Below are positions 44,142 through 56,225 of a stretch of DNA of 64,000 nucleotides, in pieces. Location: the NCBI GenBank assembly GCA_036320915.1, contig JAXBDG010000011.1, positions 208,501 through 272,500 of the forward strand, read 5' to 3'. How positions within the stretch are numbered: the stretch's first letter is position 1; each line of letters opens with the position of its first letter. The position numbers were made by a program, and so were the translations under genes. The notes under the pieces are model-generated. The model made no database searches. It was not told where the DNA came from and saw only the letters and a list, made by a program, of their open reading frames with translations. This DNA comes from Linnemannia elongata. Its lineage: Eukaryota > Mortierellomycota > Mortierellomycetes > Mortierellales > Mortierellaceae.

Positions 44142-45882
44142 ATGCGTGTCACAAAATCAGTTCTCCTCACGGCACTCTTCCTTGCAGTCGTGCAAGCAAA
44201 GCAGGCAGAACAACAAGCCAACCAAGCTGCCTTTGAAGCACACCAACAACCTACCGCCACTCAGCAGGATCAACAATCTAAAATTAATGCAGAATCCAAG
44301 CAGCAGCAACAACAACAAGACCAGCAACAGCCGGTGGGAGCGCCACCACAAGAATTGACACCCGAGGAGTTCGACATGGCCAAAGAAGGGATCCGTCAGA
44401 TCCTAGGTCAACTCCCCATCCAGCATGTCGAGCCTTTGGTCAATACCATGGAAGGGTACTGCTCGACCTTTGGGGCACTTTGTACCGCTGCCTGTAAGGA
44501 GCGGATGACAGATGACGATGAGGAGGAGGAGGTTCAGGGCTCCAAGGTGTTGGGGTGCGCTGATCCCCAGGCCTTGACGATCGGTACTGCAGGCGCTTCT
44601 TGTCAGTGTGCGTCCTATGACATGACGGACCGTATCAACTTTGCTATGTAAGTACAGGTTTATCTCTTGTTTTCTAACATCTGGTATAGAATCTAATTAT
44701 CAAATCCTAACCATCTCCTAACCTACTCCATTTACTTGCACTAGTGTGGGAGGAGTCGTTACATCTCAACGAAAGAAAAAGGGCGACTTCGGAGCAGAGG
44801 GAATACTGGACGCCATCCAATTCCTCCCAACTGTGCCCACATTCCTGAGCATTATCCACGTCCTCCAAACCATCTGCTACTACATCTCCTTCCTTGACGT
44901 CCTCGCCACCAATGCCCACCCACCATCTTGTCCCGCGAATGGGAAGTCAGATGGTGTCTTGGGCACGATTACGAATTTAGTTCCCGGGCTGGGTGGCATT
45001 CTTTCGAATATCCCTGGCATTGGTGGGTTGCTCGGTGGGCTGCTGGGGACTGGTAGTGGGAGTGCACCGGCGCCGACCCCGGCTCCTTCGACTGGCGGTG
45101 GTATAGGAGACTTTTTTAACGGCATTTTTGGAGGAGGCGCAAAAACCACGACAGCAACTTCGACCCCCACACCGACACCAACATCTGGAGGTGGGTTTGG
45201 TGATTTCTTGAGCGGGATCTTTGGAGGTGGTGGATCCAAATCGTTGACAACAACGCCAGTACCAACAACTACTACAACGAAATCAACAACGACTACTACA
45301 ACTACAACCACAACCACAACTGCAGCCGGTGGTATTTGGGGCTTCTTTGGCAATATATTCGGTGGCGGGGCCAAGACCACAACAACCACTGCAACCAAAA
45401 CAACAATCGCGCCAACCACAACAGCCACGCCTCAACTAAAAGCAGCAAACACAACTCCCCCCGCTACCGCACCCGCAGCATCCGATGCTACCACAACACC
45501 CCCAGTGGCAGCTGTGAACACTAGAGGAAGCTCAAAACAACAAACAGGACAACCATTCGCCACCGTTACCGCCACAGCCGCAATCTCAACCATTGCATCA
45601 TCCCCATCACCAACAGCCAAAAAGAACGTCGGATGGTTCCCTACGTTTGGACTGTTCTCCGAGAATGATGATCCGATCGATATCGACGATGTCGATACCG
45701 AGGGAGGGGCAGGTCGTGTGATGATGGAAGTGAATGACGATACACATGATGAGGGGCGATTGATTAGTAACGATGGTCGTGTGGCAAGGATTGTCCGGGT
45801 TCAGAGGCGATACGCTGAGAAGAAGAGTCGTGGGCAACAGCAACAGCAACAGGAGCAACAGGGTCTCCGTGATGATCTGTGA
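44142..45882 (+). CDS. Secreted protein with Cys domain and Gly/Thr-rich repeats
   Basis: Two exons: 44142-44647 and 44745-45882; 1644 bases, 547 residues. Signal peptide MRVTKSVLLTALFLAVVQA. A Gln-rich stretch (about 21-65) leads to a segment with six Cys around residues 107-160 (C, C, C, then C, and CQC). After the intron comes a helical stretch with CYY and PPSC, then a hydrophobic Gly-rich run (VPGLGGILSNIPGIGGLLGG). Three repeats follow, GDFFNGIFGGGA, GDFLSGIFGGGG and GFFGNIFGGGA, separated by Thr-rich spacers likely to carry O-glycans. The tail is acidic, then basic and Gln-rich. No GPI signal is seen at the C-terminus. I do not recognise the family; a secreted or cell-wall role is inferred from the signal peptide and Thr-rich spacers. 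Confidence 0.8.
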
Positions 45883-47073
45883 AGTGTGCGCATGCGTGTG
45901 TGCGTGTGTGCGTGTGTTTGTGTGTGAGAGAGAGATGTCAATAACGACAGGTTGGCGCGGTGATGTGATTCTCAGGTCGATAGATGTTATTCATAAATAC
46001 AAATACCTTAATATCGTACATACATGCCTGCACTGACAGTAGATCGTGGCTGGTGTGGTTGTCTGTTCTTTGGGGCACCACAAGCAGAGCGTGAACCTGT
46101 TAACAGAATCCACGGAGGTGATAAAATTTGCGCGTCTTTTGTTTTGTGCCTTATGGCTGAAGTAAGAGAACAAGAGCGGATTCAACAACAAGACAAAGAA
46201 AATGCCTCCTGAATTTTGTCATAGCCGAGCTTTCTTCTCACAATAGTTTCCAGTTTATCCTCGATAGAGGGAGGTAAAGCGTCTAAGACGAGAGGAGAGG
46301 AAATAATTAGATGGACACGAGAGAAGAAAAGGAGCAGTGCGATGTAGTGGCTTGCCTCGTTCAAGGGAAAGTAAGAAAAGAGGGTTCAAAAAGGTTAATC
46401 GAGTGGGGATATATCTAGTATGGTTCCGGTTTATGACTGTTTATCTGCAGGAGCTGGGCCGGAACGGGAACGACAATACACGAGTGTCAATGTCATATTG
46501 GAAGGAAACATGGCGATTACTTGGGTTTGACGCGAATAAAAATTAGAAAAAAGGAGAAAGGTAGGACAGATCCGAAGGAAACAGGACTAACTGACGCGTT
46601 TACATCGTGTGCTGTGCTGAGTACAAAGGTGGATCGTCATCTTGTCCCTTCCACTCATCTCGTCTCGGACTCTTTTTTTTTTTTTTTTTGCTTGTGTTTA
46701 TAGTGCTTCACCATTGCCGTGAAGTGAATAGATATATAATGCGATGGCAGGAACAAAGGGAGTCCTTCCGTTCTCTTAGTATTTCGATCATCTAATTTTT
46801 CTTATTTTCCTTCTTTATTGTGGATTTGCATTTCCTTTGCCATCTTCATTCATATGCTTACTCATCTCTCCATATCTTATACTTTATTCTTTACTACATC
46901 TTATTTGGCGTCACTTCTACCTCTACCTTTGCCATTCCTCCGCATTCTCATTGCTCTCACCACTGTCAACACAATTCAACCTCTTAACACCTGCCTTCCC
47001 CCACATTTAACCCTGACTCCACTCTACCCACACTCAACACAAAACACTAACCCTCACACAACAGCTCTCACAG
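45883..47073. other. Intergenic region
   Basis: A GTGTGT-rich stretch follows the upstream stop (about 45886-45925). From about 46790 the sequence is C/T-rich, the likely leader of the next gene. No gene seen. Confidence 0.45.
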
Positions 47074-50000
47074 ATGAAACGCAAGAACGCATTGCTTAAC
47101 ACAGGGCTCGCAATCCTTCTCATCGCCTCATCCTTTCCGTCCTCCGTACACACTGCACCCACATCCCCAACAACATCTACCACTAGCAACAACAATGACG
47201 ATGCCAAACTAATAGTCCTGACAGAACCAGGAACAGATCTATCACTTTTCTCCACCAGTCACAGCGACATCAACTACAGCAAAAATGACCCGATCGCTAC
47301 CGTCAACAGCCTTCTCTCCTCCAAGATCATTATTCGATCCATTGGGTTCCGGACCTGCGCCAGTCTGGGATCAAAGGCAGATATAAGAGACAACGAGCAG
47401 CACCAGATCAAGCTGTCAAACCTTGCATTATTGTACGACGAACAGACGAATACTATCTCGATCAATGCCGAAGGGTCGACTGACCGCGAACTCGATGTCA
47501 CCTCAGGTACACTCTAGGCAGGAGCTTTGAGCGGGCATCTCATCGAGGACGAAAGCTGAATGATTGATGGCAAAACAGTGATACAGGGCTCACACTCCTT
47601 TTTTTTGTTCATAACTTTGAGTAGCACACATCCTTCTCACCGCCTATGATCGCGTCCTGTACGATCATGCTATCGACCTCGCCAAAGTAGCACCCTTTAT
47701 CCCAAGGTAAACACACTGCTCCTTGCCCGTCCCGTCTCTCCTTGCCTCCCTTTCTTTTTCACTCACTCTTCACTCCTACTTTTCTCCATTCAAAAAACAA
47801 AAAATAGGTTCGAGGGGAGGTTCTCATTCCAAGAAACATTTCCAGCCCCCTCCATCCTCCCGACGCAACTACCCAAACAACTCTTCTCCCTCCCCGCAGT
47901 CGAAGCCCTGGCCTCGATCCAACTCTACGACACCCACGGCAACCCCATCCTCTGCACTTCTGTGCCCCTCACAAATACCGTGAGCGCCCAGTCCCCCGTC
48001 ATCACCATCGCCTCTGTCTCTCTCACCGCTGCTTCGGTTGCTCTTGCAGCTATTACAGGATTGTTGGCGTTCTTGTCGTCGGCTGCGGTGCTTACTACTA
48101 TGCCGCTGGCGGCGACTGGTGGGACTGGCGGGACAGGGACTGTGGGCACTGCGGGAGGGTTATCGCCTTCGGTCGCGGATGTGGTGTCGTTCTGTCAGTT
48201 TATTGCTATGTCTGGGTCGTTGACCTTAGAGTACCCGGAGTTGTTGCAGCAGTGGACGCAGAATTTTGGGTGGAGTATGGGACTTGTTCAGGCGGATGGG
48301 TGGAATGATGCAATCAATAGTTTGAGGACTCGGACTTCTCGGACTCAAGCTGCCTCCGCTGCCGGGGCTGAAGCGAACGAAGCAAACCCTACAAATATGT
48401 TGTTCAATGGACAAGTTGGCGCCAAGGACAAAGTGGATGCAAATGCGACAACGACGACTAGTAGAGCTTTTACCACGTCGGGTGACCCGAACGCTCCTGC
48501 CAAAGTCTTGTCGATGCAGTCGATGATGGATGGTGCAGTAAAGAATTTTGTCGAGCAGGCTGTTCATAACAAGACGCATAGTCAGGCAATCTCGATGGCG
48601 GTGGCTAAAGTCGATCTGTCTCATATCCTCAAACCGGCGGTATCCAAGCGTCAAGCACCTCCTGCTCCTCCTCAAGCCTTACCAACAACTCTAGTGCCAC
48701 CTTCACCTCCGGCATCTGCTCCAGCTCCAACTCCTGTCATTGGCGCTGACATGTTGCCTTCTCTTCAAGACGCGTCTCTTATGAACCGACTCGGCGACCA
48801 CCTCTCTGTCCTGAACGTCTTTGATGCACCCAAACCTACAACAACGCCAACCTCTGCCTCACCTACTCCTCAGGTGAAACCACCAGTGTCCTGGCCACAA
48901 GGCGGATACCACCCCTCAACTAACGCACTAGGCCCACCCGGTCTTGTCTCCTACGGTCAACGCCTCCAAATCCCCGCCAAGAACATGTTCATGACCTCCC
49001 TCTTCCTCTTCCTCGTCCTCCTCCTCGCAACCTCCATGCTCGCCCTCCTTCTCAGGATCGGCCTCGAAGCCTATGCATACTTCCGCCCAGGCAAATTCAC
49101 GAAGCTCCGTCGCCGGTTTACGTCCTACTACCTGGGGGGAATGCTCCGTGTAGTATTGCTGGCTTACTTTGCGGTCGCGACGATGGCGTTCTACCAGCTT
49201 ACACTCAAGGACTCTTGGGCGATCACTCTCTTGGCAGTGATGACTGTACTCTTATTCCTAGCGCTGGTGACTTACATCACGTTACGGCTCCGTCGCGCAG
49301 GAGGGACGAGTCTGTTCTTTGACGAGCGGATAAAGTCCAAGTACGGCGCCCTGTATGACCAATACGTCCTCTCGGCGTATTGGTTCTTTGTCCCCGTCCT
49401 CTTCTACCAGATGCCCAAAGCTGCGATCGTTGGATTGGGTCAATGCTCAGAAGAAAATCACGAGCACCATCACAACCATGGATCGTCCGAATCTTGGGCA
49501 CAAGTCAGTCTGCTGCTGTTGGTCGAAGTTGTCTTTGCGGCTCTGATGATATGGAAGCGCCCGTTCTCGGATCGGACACCTAACCGGCTCAACAGCACCT
49601 TGGGCTGTGTCCGTGTCCTGAATGTCGTCATGCTTGCCATCTTAATCGAGGGAACTGCCCTGTCGGCCGTCAGTCGAACGGTTGTTGGAGTGGTCATTAC
49701 CGGTACCCAGGCCCTGGTGATGATTGTTCTCGCTTGTTTGATCAGCTACCAGCTCGGAAAGGCACTCTGGTGTCTGTGGGGTGTAATCAAGGCGAGCAGG
49801 GAGGCCAAGAAGAACAAGAACAAAACCAAGGATCTGCTGAGTGATGAGAAGGTCTTTGTGATCTCAGTCAAGGACGAGAAGCACAAGTACGACGAGGACG
49901 ATGATGCTGATTTCGGAGGAGAGCGACCAGGCAGGAGGGCGAACGAGTTTTCACGGTCGGGCGATGAGAGTATGACGGGTCTGGTTGGCATGATGGGCAT

Positions 50001-51897
50001 TGGAACTAACCCGACGATTCAGTGCACGCCTGCCAGCGATGATGAAGATGATGGCGGCGACGACTTTAGCAGCCGACGACGACGATCCATGGGCATGTAC
50101 CCGTTGCAGGATCAATGGGACGAGAAGAATAGCGGGATTGAGGAGGCAGACGAGGAGGAGACTGGAGAAGTCACCACGGGGCTTCGTGAATCGACGCAAA
50201 GCTATGGCAGCCAGTCTTCTCATATTCTCGACTACTACAAGGCTGTCTATTTACCCTCTAACTTGAAGTCTTCTAGTCAGAACGATTCAGGAAGCAGCGA
50301 TCATGGCCTCAACCTTGGATCGATCTCTGAGGACGAAGGTGGCGCCAGCGGGCAAGAATTCAGCCCTGATCGATTGGGACTCTTTGTGCCAGATGTCGGT
50401 CCCAATGGTCCATGGGTCCAGTCAGCCTACATGACGCGCCGCCGCAGCGAATCTGCAGTTCGTAACGGTCAAATCGACAGCAGCACAGAGCTCGAGGAGC
50501 GAGCCACTATTGGATCAGAGAGTCTGTTGTCCTTGTCTCTTAGTCAGCAGCAACAACGGCGACGACCTGCGTCGATGGGAGGTGAGCGTCAAGTAGTGGA
50601 TTCAATGAGGATCAGTGGGTCTTCTGGATTATCCGGCCGAGCAACTATCTCTTGTGGATCCCGCGCTGGACGTGAGGGCGTGCGGCGAGAATCACTTCCT
50701 GTGTTCAGAAGCACTTTTATTCCAGAGAGTCTTTTGGCTGGTCCACCTCCTCCGTCGACTCTTCCTCGACGCGCGTCAGTGTCATCCGCTATGCTGGCCA
50801 CACCTCCATCCCTGTCCCCCGTCCTCGGCTTTCTGCACTATCAAGTGTCCCCTTCCCTCCCCTCGCGTTCTAATCCTTCTCCGGTCGAATCTGCGTCAGC
50901 CCCTGTGTTCACCACCACCACTACCACCACCATCCCGATCTCAGGGTCATCAACCTCGGTCAGCAGCGGGATTCAAAATTTTTCTGAGTACCGATTCCCT
51001 GACGAACGCCAACCACTCTCCATCGAAGGATCTTCCAGGAGTATTGTAGCTGTCCAAAGAAACATCCACCCTCTGTCGCCCTTCCACCCAGACTACCAGC
51101 ACCCCGACGATATCTACAACACTCATATCCCTTCCCCGAACGAGGCCGGTCCAGCATTTGGTCCCTTCCAGCGCAGCAACATTCTCGCTTCCAGCACGAC
51201 TGCACATGGAAATATCCCGAATACACCACAGAATGGCATCAACTCTCGTCGTGAGAGTCGAGCAGTAGCTGCATTCAGATCACCTCCATCTGATTCATCC
51301 TCTGCACTCACCAACGTACCTTCCGCATCTGAGCGATCCATTAGTAGCGGGACATCGTCACAGGCAGCGCACGCGAGACGTGGCGACGCCCCAGGACTTA
51401 AGATCATCACCTCGCTGAAAAAATTCACACCCGCACCGCAGATTCCGCTCCCAACCCTCCCACCAACACCCTTCACGTCTACTCTTCCCGATAATCTAAT
51501 GGCCCTCTCTATTACTACCGCTGGCGGTGGCAGTGTGAATGGCTCAAACATCATCGCCAACAACAACCACAACCATTCCACAACAGGCTCTGCTTCATCC
51601 TCATCCTTGTCCACCAAGATCCAACACCACCAGCAGCAGACCCCAACGTCCATCAGCTGGAACGACGGATCGCAGGATAGTATGTTCCACACCCTTACCC
51701 AACAAGAGTCTAACTCCTCCGCTGCTTATCGACAGAGACGCAACAGTTCGAGCGACGCTGGTCTTTCGTCAACTGCAAGTGGAGGGAGCAACAGACAGCG
51801 TGTGTTGTCGTCAACACCGATTGTGTTGTCTGGTGGAGGGAGTCGACCCCTGACTGTCAGTAGTGTTAGCCGACGTGAGTCTCAGGCTGGACGATGA
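47074..51897 (+). CDS. TRP/Flc-family membrane protein with ML-like luminal domain
   Basis: Three exons: 47074-47506, 47625-47706, 47808-51897; 4605 bases, 1534 residues. Signal peptide about residues 1-28. An ML-like domain follows (IIIRSIGFRTCASLGSKAD, QIKLSNLALLYD, then a second Cys in ILCTSVPL), as in fungal TRP-like / flavin-carrier proteins. A first hydrophobic segment lies near residues 236-265, a long Ala/Thr/Pro-rich luminal part near 300-550, then a membrane block near 563-830 with about seven helices (for example MFMTSLFLFLVLLLATSMLA and GTQALVMIVLACLISYQLGK). The family includes Flc1-3 and Pkd2-type proteins, tied to calcium, ER FAD transport and cell-wall integrity. Between two helices is a His-rich loop (EENHEHHHNHGSSE). 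The last ~700 residues are a disordered cytosolic tail with many Ser, much longer than in yeast Flc proteins. Confidence 0.85.
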
Positions 51898-52312
51898 TGA
51901 AGTGGAGCCGATGAGGAGGGGGGGGGGGGGGGTTTGGTGCAGTGGTGTATGACGAAATGCAATGATTAAAACAACGGCGTCGACTTTGGGATGACCGCTA
52001 ATTTTATCTTTACGTGTAAGGCTGATACCCATTACTCTTAATCCTGATGCGGCAAATGAGTGTCTCGCTGGACTTCATACCATGATCATTTTGAGAATCG
52101 ATCACAAGCGCATAAAGGCAATTTGATCATTTTTGCTCAACCTGGTACATAACCAGGTTGAAATTATGGTTCAATATTAACAGGTGAACGATCGATGGCT
52201 TATCATTCTTTGATTCTTTTCTTTCGATAAGAGGGAGGAAGAGGGAAAGGAGCTTGACTGAAATCACCTGGAGTAGAGGAGCGGGTCACTGAGTAGAGTA
52301 GCGGGTCATGGC
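51898..52312. other. Spacer with G run and first copy of a dispersed block
   Basis: A G14 run lies near 51919-51932. The first copy of the ~127-bp block is at 51980-52107. A CAACCTGGTTA...TAACCAGGTTG inverted repeat near 52139-52160 could form a hairpin. No gene. Confidence 0.45.
51980..52107. repeat. Dispersed block, copy 1
   Basis: Matches 53241-53366 over its whole length in direct orientation, at roughly three quarters of positions by eye. Both start TCGACTTTGG and end with GAGAATCGA and CACAA. No coding sense. Family unknown. Confidence 0.75.
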
Positions 52313-52559
52313 TTAGTTCATGTTGCAGCAGCACTTCTTGTTGAACTATCCGCAGCCATTGCCCGACATATGGGAAAGTCCGCGACTGCCGCAGTAGTCC
52401 TCGCACAATCCGGACCAAGGTCAGAACAGCTGCTCGCGTGATAACAGGTCTCGTCGATTTACTTGTCGCCACCACCGTTGACAACCTCCGCTTAGGCGCG
52501 GCAAAGGCACTGGTGGCAAGAACAAGAGCAACGGCAAGGAAGATGGCTGAGGACTTCAT
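52313..52559 (-). pseudogene. Decayed gene for a small Cys-rich secreted peptide
   Basis: The minus strand opens with a good signal peptide (MKSSAIFLAVALVLATSAFA). Continuing that frame gives a Cys-free tail ending at 52203. In the other two frames, one after the other, lie clear Cys-rich stretches: CYHASSCSDLGPDCA (about 52448-52402), then YCGSRG and NGCG, FNKKCCCN, and TAA at 52313-52315. Joining them needs two one-base losses (near 52489 and near 52400) and two stops lie in frame (TAA 52459-52461, TAG 52346-52348). So this is a disrupted gene for a secreted peptide of about 80 residues with eight or so Cys. The spacing recalls defensin-like CS-alpha-beta peptides, but I cannot assign the family. 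The open-frame alternative (118 residues) is less likely because it has no Cys and no family resemblance. Confidence 0.55.
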
Positions 52560-53119
52560 GATGGATGATAGGGTCGATGATGTAGGTTAAGGACAAGAGC
52601 ACCGACGAATAGGTAGAGGATTTACAACAGTGCCAGGATAAATGGGTTGGAGAGAAATATGGGTAACCTGAGCCTTTGAAAGTTGCAGGATTGTAGGGAA
52701 AGGGTGCAAAGACACTTGAGTCAATATGATATCCAGCCACTACCTGCCTGTCCTATCAAAGCACTTTGATTGACTATGTCCCTCCCAAGGGAAGAGTGCC
52801 TCACCCAATTCCCTCTTGTGCGGAAGCAAAGTCAAGGATTTCAAAATAATGAGGAAAACGCGCGATTGTAAAGCGATGCCGTTATGTCTTATGTTAGTCC
52901 GGTTAAGGGACGACAGTGAGTATTGCTGGTGCGAAGTGTAGCGTAAAGGCAGGGGCGACGAAGTTTGGAAATGGCAATAGGAAAAATGGCGCTCCTGAAG
53001 GCTCACAAATATTTAGAATGGATTTAGGTTGCCAGCTGGGCCAAAATAATTCACTCAGACCCTGCACTTTCTCCAACCGTGCGTAGCAATTTGTTTAAAG
53101 GTCTAACGAACAACTACAA

Positions 53120-53213
53120 CAACAGTGACAGCAATGACAACAGTGACAGGATTGACAACAGTGACAGGAATGACAAAAGTAAGAACAATGACAAAAGTAA
53201 GAACAATCACAAC
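53120..53213. repeat. Tandem repeat, about 18 bp, GACAACAGTGACAGGATT type
   Basis: Roughly five units, diverging towards GACAAAAGTAAGAACAAT in the last ones. Confidence 0.8.
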
Positions 53214-53240
53214 AGCGGCATAAAAAAATGTGCATGAGTG

Positions 53241-53366
53241 TCGACTTTGGAATGACTGCTAACTTTATTTTTGTGCAACTTGATATCCTTGACTCTCATT
53301 CTCCATGCGGCGATTGAGAGTCCCGCTGGACTCGATACCATGACCATTTCGAGAATCGACCACAAA
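53241..53366. repeat. Dispersed block, copy 2
   Basis: Direct-orientation partner of 51980-52107. The two copies flank the decayed Cys-rich peptide gene. No LTR-type TG...CA ends or target duplications were found by eye. Confidence 0.75.
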
Positions 53367-53792
53367 GATATGGGTTTTATTACGGCGTCTTTATTATTTT
53401 TCTTGGAAGTCGACCTTTTGAAGTAATGAAGAGAGAGAGAGATAGAAAAAAAAAAAAGAATGTCAAGAAGGCCATGAAGGGTCGACTCGCTTTTTTTTTT
53501 GGGGGGGGGCTAAAGCATTGGACGGAGCCTCAAAAACCTTCTCGTTCTTCCACTTCTTCACAAGTCTAGACCATTGTTAGACGTCCACATCGAATAGATT
53601 CTTTTCTTCTCTCTTTCTTATTTTTCTTTTGTCTTTTCTCTCTCTTTCTTCTTCATTTTTTTCTTTCCCCAGCCCTCAAAATTTCCTTTCTCTCACACCA
53701 TTGTACAGGGCGCAAACAAGCATCAGGAACGGGACAGGAACAAGAGACGCAATTAGTCGACACCCACGTCCACCCCAAAAAATATAACGATC

Positions 53793-55367
53793 ATGGCCAT
53801 CTTAGATTACAGCAAGGACGCAAGCAAGTCCATCGCCATCCGCTTCCACAGCCAGGAACATGGACCAGAGGGACAGCCCCTGTACTATCACACCCCAGAG
53901 GAGCCAGCAGGTAAGAATCTTTGTTCCTGAATGCAACAGCAACCCCCAGTCAGTTGCCAACTCTTTTCTTCTTACTTTTTCAATTGCGTCGAATATTGGG
54001 ACAACTCTTGGTAGCTGGCTAAAACATGATTTTTTTTCTTGCTGCTGAATAGTCATCAGGGGGTATGTCGAGTTCACGACCATCAAGGAGACAAAGGCGA
54101 GCGACATTACTCTGACCTTTGAGGCACGAGTAGAATCCAAATGGTCAGGTATGTCATTTGTCGGCACCCCCACCATCTTCCCCTCATTTTTGCTGGCAAA
54201 GGACTGCTCAAAAAAATAAGAAATGGACGGAACAAATTTTATTCGTCTCGTATTAACGTTCGAATCTCTCTCTCACCTCACCTTCCCACAACCCCGACAC
54301 CAATACGACAGAGGAACATGGAGGATCTCATATTTCCTTCCACCACATAACTCGCCTGCAAGAGCAAACATGGGACGTCAAACTAAACCGCACCAACAAA
54401 ACCATCACCCCAGGAGTCACACGTTACGAATTTGAGGTTCAGCTTGACCCAGAACTGCCACCAACCATCGAAGGCAGGAGGGGCTGGTTCCATTACCGGT
54501 TCAAGGCTCACATGCAAAGGGATTTTCCATTTCGCAACATGGCGGTCAAGCAGTTGGTCTGGGTCTACAGTTCGTCACTTCGGGAAATGCAGGAGCAGGT
54601 GCCAAAAGTATACACGCTGGTGTGGAACGATATCCTCCCTGTGACGTGCACACTCCCCTCTGATGTCCTCTACCAGGGTCAGGTCGTGCCATTGGCCATC
54701 CGGATAGACCCTTTCCTCGATAACAGTATCCACAAGGACCAGGACCTTATCGTCACAAGCGCGATGATCAAATTGAAACAGTACACGCTTCTGAGGGAAC
54801 CGCGAATGCTGGACAAGAAGCGGAGGGAGAAAAAAGTCGTGTTTGTGTTGCCCGTCATGGAAGGATGGCCAGTGACGAGTCAAGGGTTTGAGAGGACTGT
54901 GATGGTAGAGTTGCCTGGAGCGAGACAGTTGGCAGCGAGCATTGAGACTGTTCCTGTGACAAAGGCGCATTTGTTGAAGCTGATTATGATGGTCCGGACT
55001 GGAAACATGAGTGAGAAGGAGGCCAAGGAACTCCGTCTCGAGAGTAAGCCACCTTTCTTCTTTTTTTTGCTGTTAATTCGTAGATCGAGGACTGACGCGA
55101 ATTGATTTTTTTTTCTCAGGTATAAAGTTGGGATTGCTGACGTATTTCTTCCCGCGCTTCGATTATACCTTGGTAGTGGGTGTGAGGATCACGTCGCCGC
55201 GTCCAGAACACATCAGGGGCACGGCACCAGGATACTCAACCCTCCCTCCTCCATACCAAGCGAGTACCAGCGACGATGACGATGATGCCATGCCGCCAGA
55301 ACTCAGTCGATCGGACACCACTCAATCTCAGTTCCAGCCCGATGTCAAGGATCCTGTTAATCCTTGA
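53793..55367 (+). CDS. Alpha-arrestin-like protein with PPxY motif
   Basis: Four exons: 53793-53910, 54053-54148, 54312-55043, 55120-55367; 1194 bases, 397 residues, phases consistent. The early strand pattern GYVEFTTIKETKASDITLTFEARVESKWS and YEFEVQLDPELPPTIEGRRGWFHYRFKAHM is that of an arrestin N-domain. PVTCTLPSDVLYQGQVVPLAIRI begins the C-domain. Near residues 358-361 is PPPY, a PPxY motif that binds WW domains of Rsp5/Nedd4-type ubiquitin ligases, followed by an acidic patch (SDDDDD). Alpha-arrestins (yeast ART/Rod1/Rim8 group) recruit the ligase to plasma-membrane transporters and send them to endocytosis. The cargo is not predictable. A polyadenylation-like AATAAA occurs about 25 bases after the stop. 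Confidence 0.85.
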
Positions 55368-55920
55368 GATTAAAGTCACAGATGCTCCCATATAATAAAC
55401 AATACCATTGGGTTTGTGTATGTCTGTGAATGAAAAACTGACTGCAGTGAAGTAAAAAAATTCATGCTTATGATGTGGCAGGTACGCTCTGTCTTGGCGC
55501 TATGTCAATGAAGGTGCCATCACCTTCAATATTTCCCCATGATAAATTTATTCTCACCTTTTCCTCAATTTCCCAGCCACTCCTCAATCCCTAAATAAAA
55601 CCAACTTACTGCAGCTCATCTCGATCGATGTAAATATGGATCGCTAGAACATTCTTTCAGCCACATGAGAGCCACACGCTGTTACGGAATCAGGCGTTTC
55701 GTTTGAGATATGGTTGAGTGGTTGTTACACTCACAGTTGAGGTTGATGTTGTGAATAATGGGAGTGTAAGAGAAGGTTGTTGAACTGGGGTGGTCCTAAG
55801 GCACAACACGCATGCATACAATAATCACTGACATAAAATTGCTTCGTGATGTTGTCTTTTGAAAGGACAAGGAGCAAAAGATCGAGCTGCTTCGCTATTT
55901 CTACTCCTACAGTATCTACG
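55368..55920. other. Intergenic region
   Basis: Downstream of the arrestin gene. No gene or repeat recognised. Confidence 0.45.
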
Positions 55921-56225
55921 TTACTCTAATTTACGGAGAGTCCAAAGCACTGCAGGGAGGGCATATTCTGCAACACCATTTGGGATTGGCAGCTTCGTCT
56001 CATGGTCGACAATGGGCTCAGGTGATGAGACAGTTGTGATCGGCATCGATGGAAGCTGAGAGCTGGACCGAGGTTGGTTGTTGCTTGTGTGGGCATCTCT
56101 AAGGTGTTTAAGGAGTGACTTCCGCATGTTGTAGCCTTTGTCGCATTCTGGATTTGGGCAAGGATGTGGTTGATCGATTTTCTGGTGATCTCTCCAGCAT
56201 GTGTTTTTTGGATGTGATATGTCAG
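55921..56225 (-). pseudogene. C2H2 zinc-finger gene fragment
   Basis: The minus strand reads HPCPNPECDKGYNMRKSLLK followed by HLRDAH, a textbook C2H2 finger (Cys-x4-Cys-x12-His-x4-His). A Ser/Pro-rich C-terminus follows, ending LRKLE and a stop at 55921. Going upstream, the frame meets a stop near 56220 and a short direct repeat (TTTTGGATGTGATAT twice near 56207-56240). A further finger-like piece (LKIARHLRNA) occurs near 56830 on the same strand without a connecting frame. It looks like the 3' end of a decayed multi-finger gene; an intact gene with small exons cannot be ruled out. Confidence 0.45.

Larger units (their letters stand above)
52560..53792. other. Spacer with short tandem repeats and second copy of the dispersed block
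   Basis: Contains the 18-bp repeats at 53120-53213, the block at 53241-53366, short A and G runs (53449-53458, 53503-53509) and a T/C-rich leader (53595-53690) for the arrestin gene. No gene seen. Confidence 0.45.
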
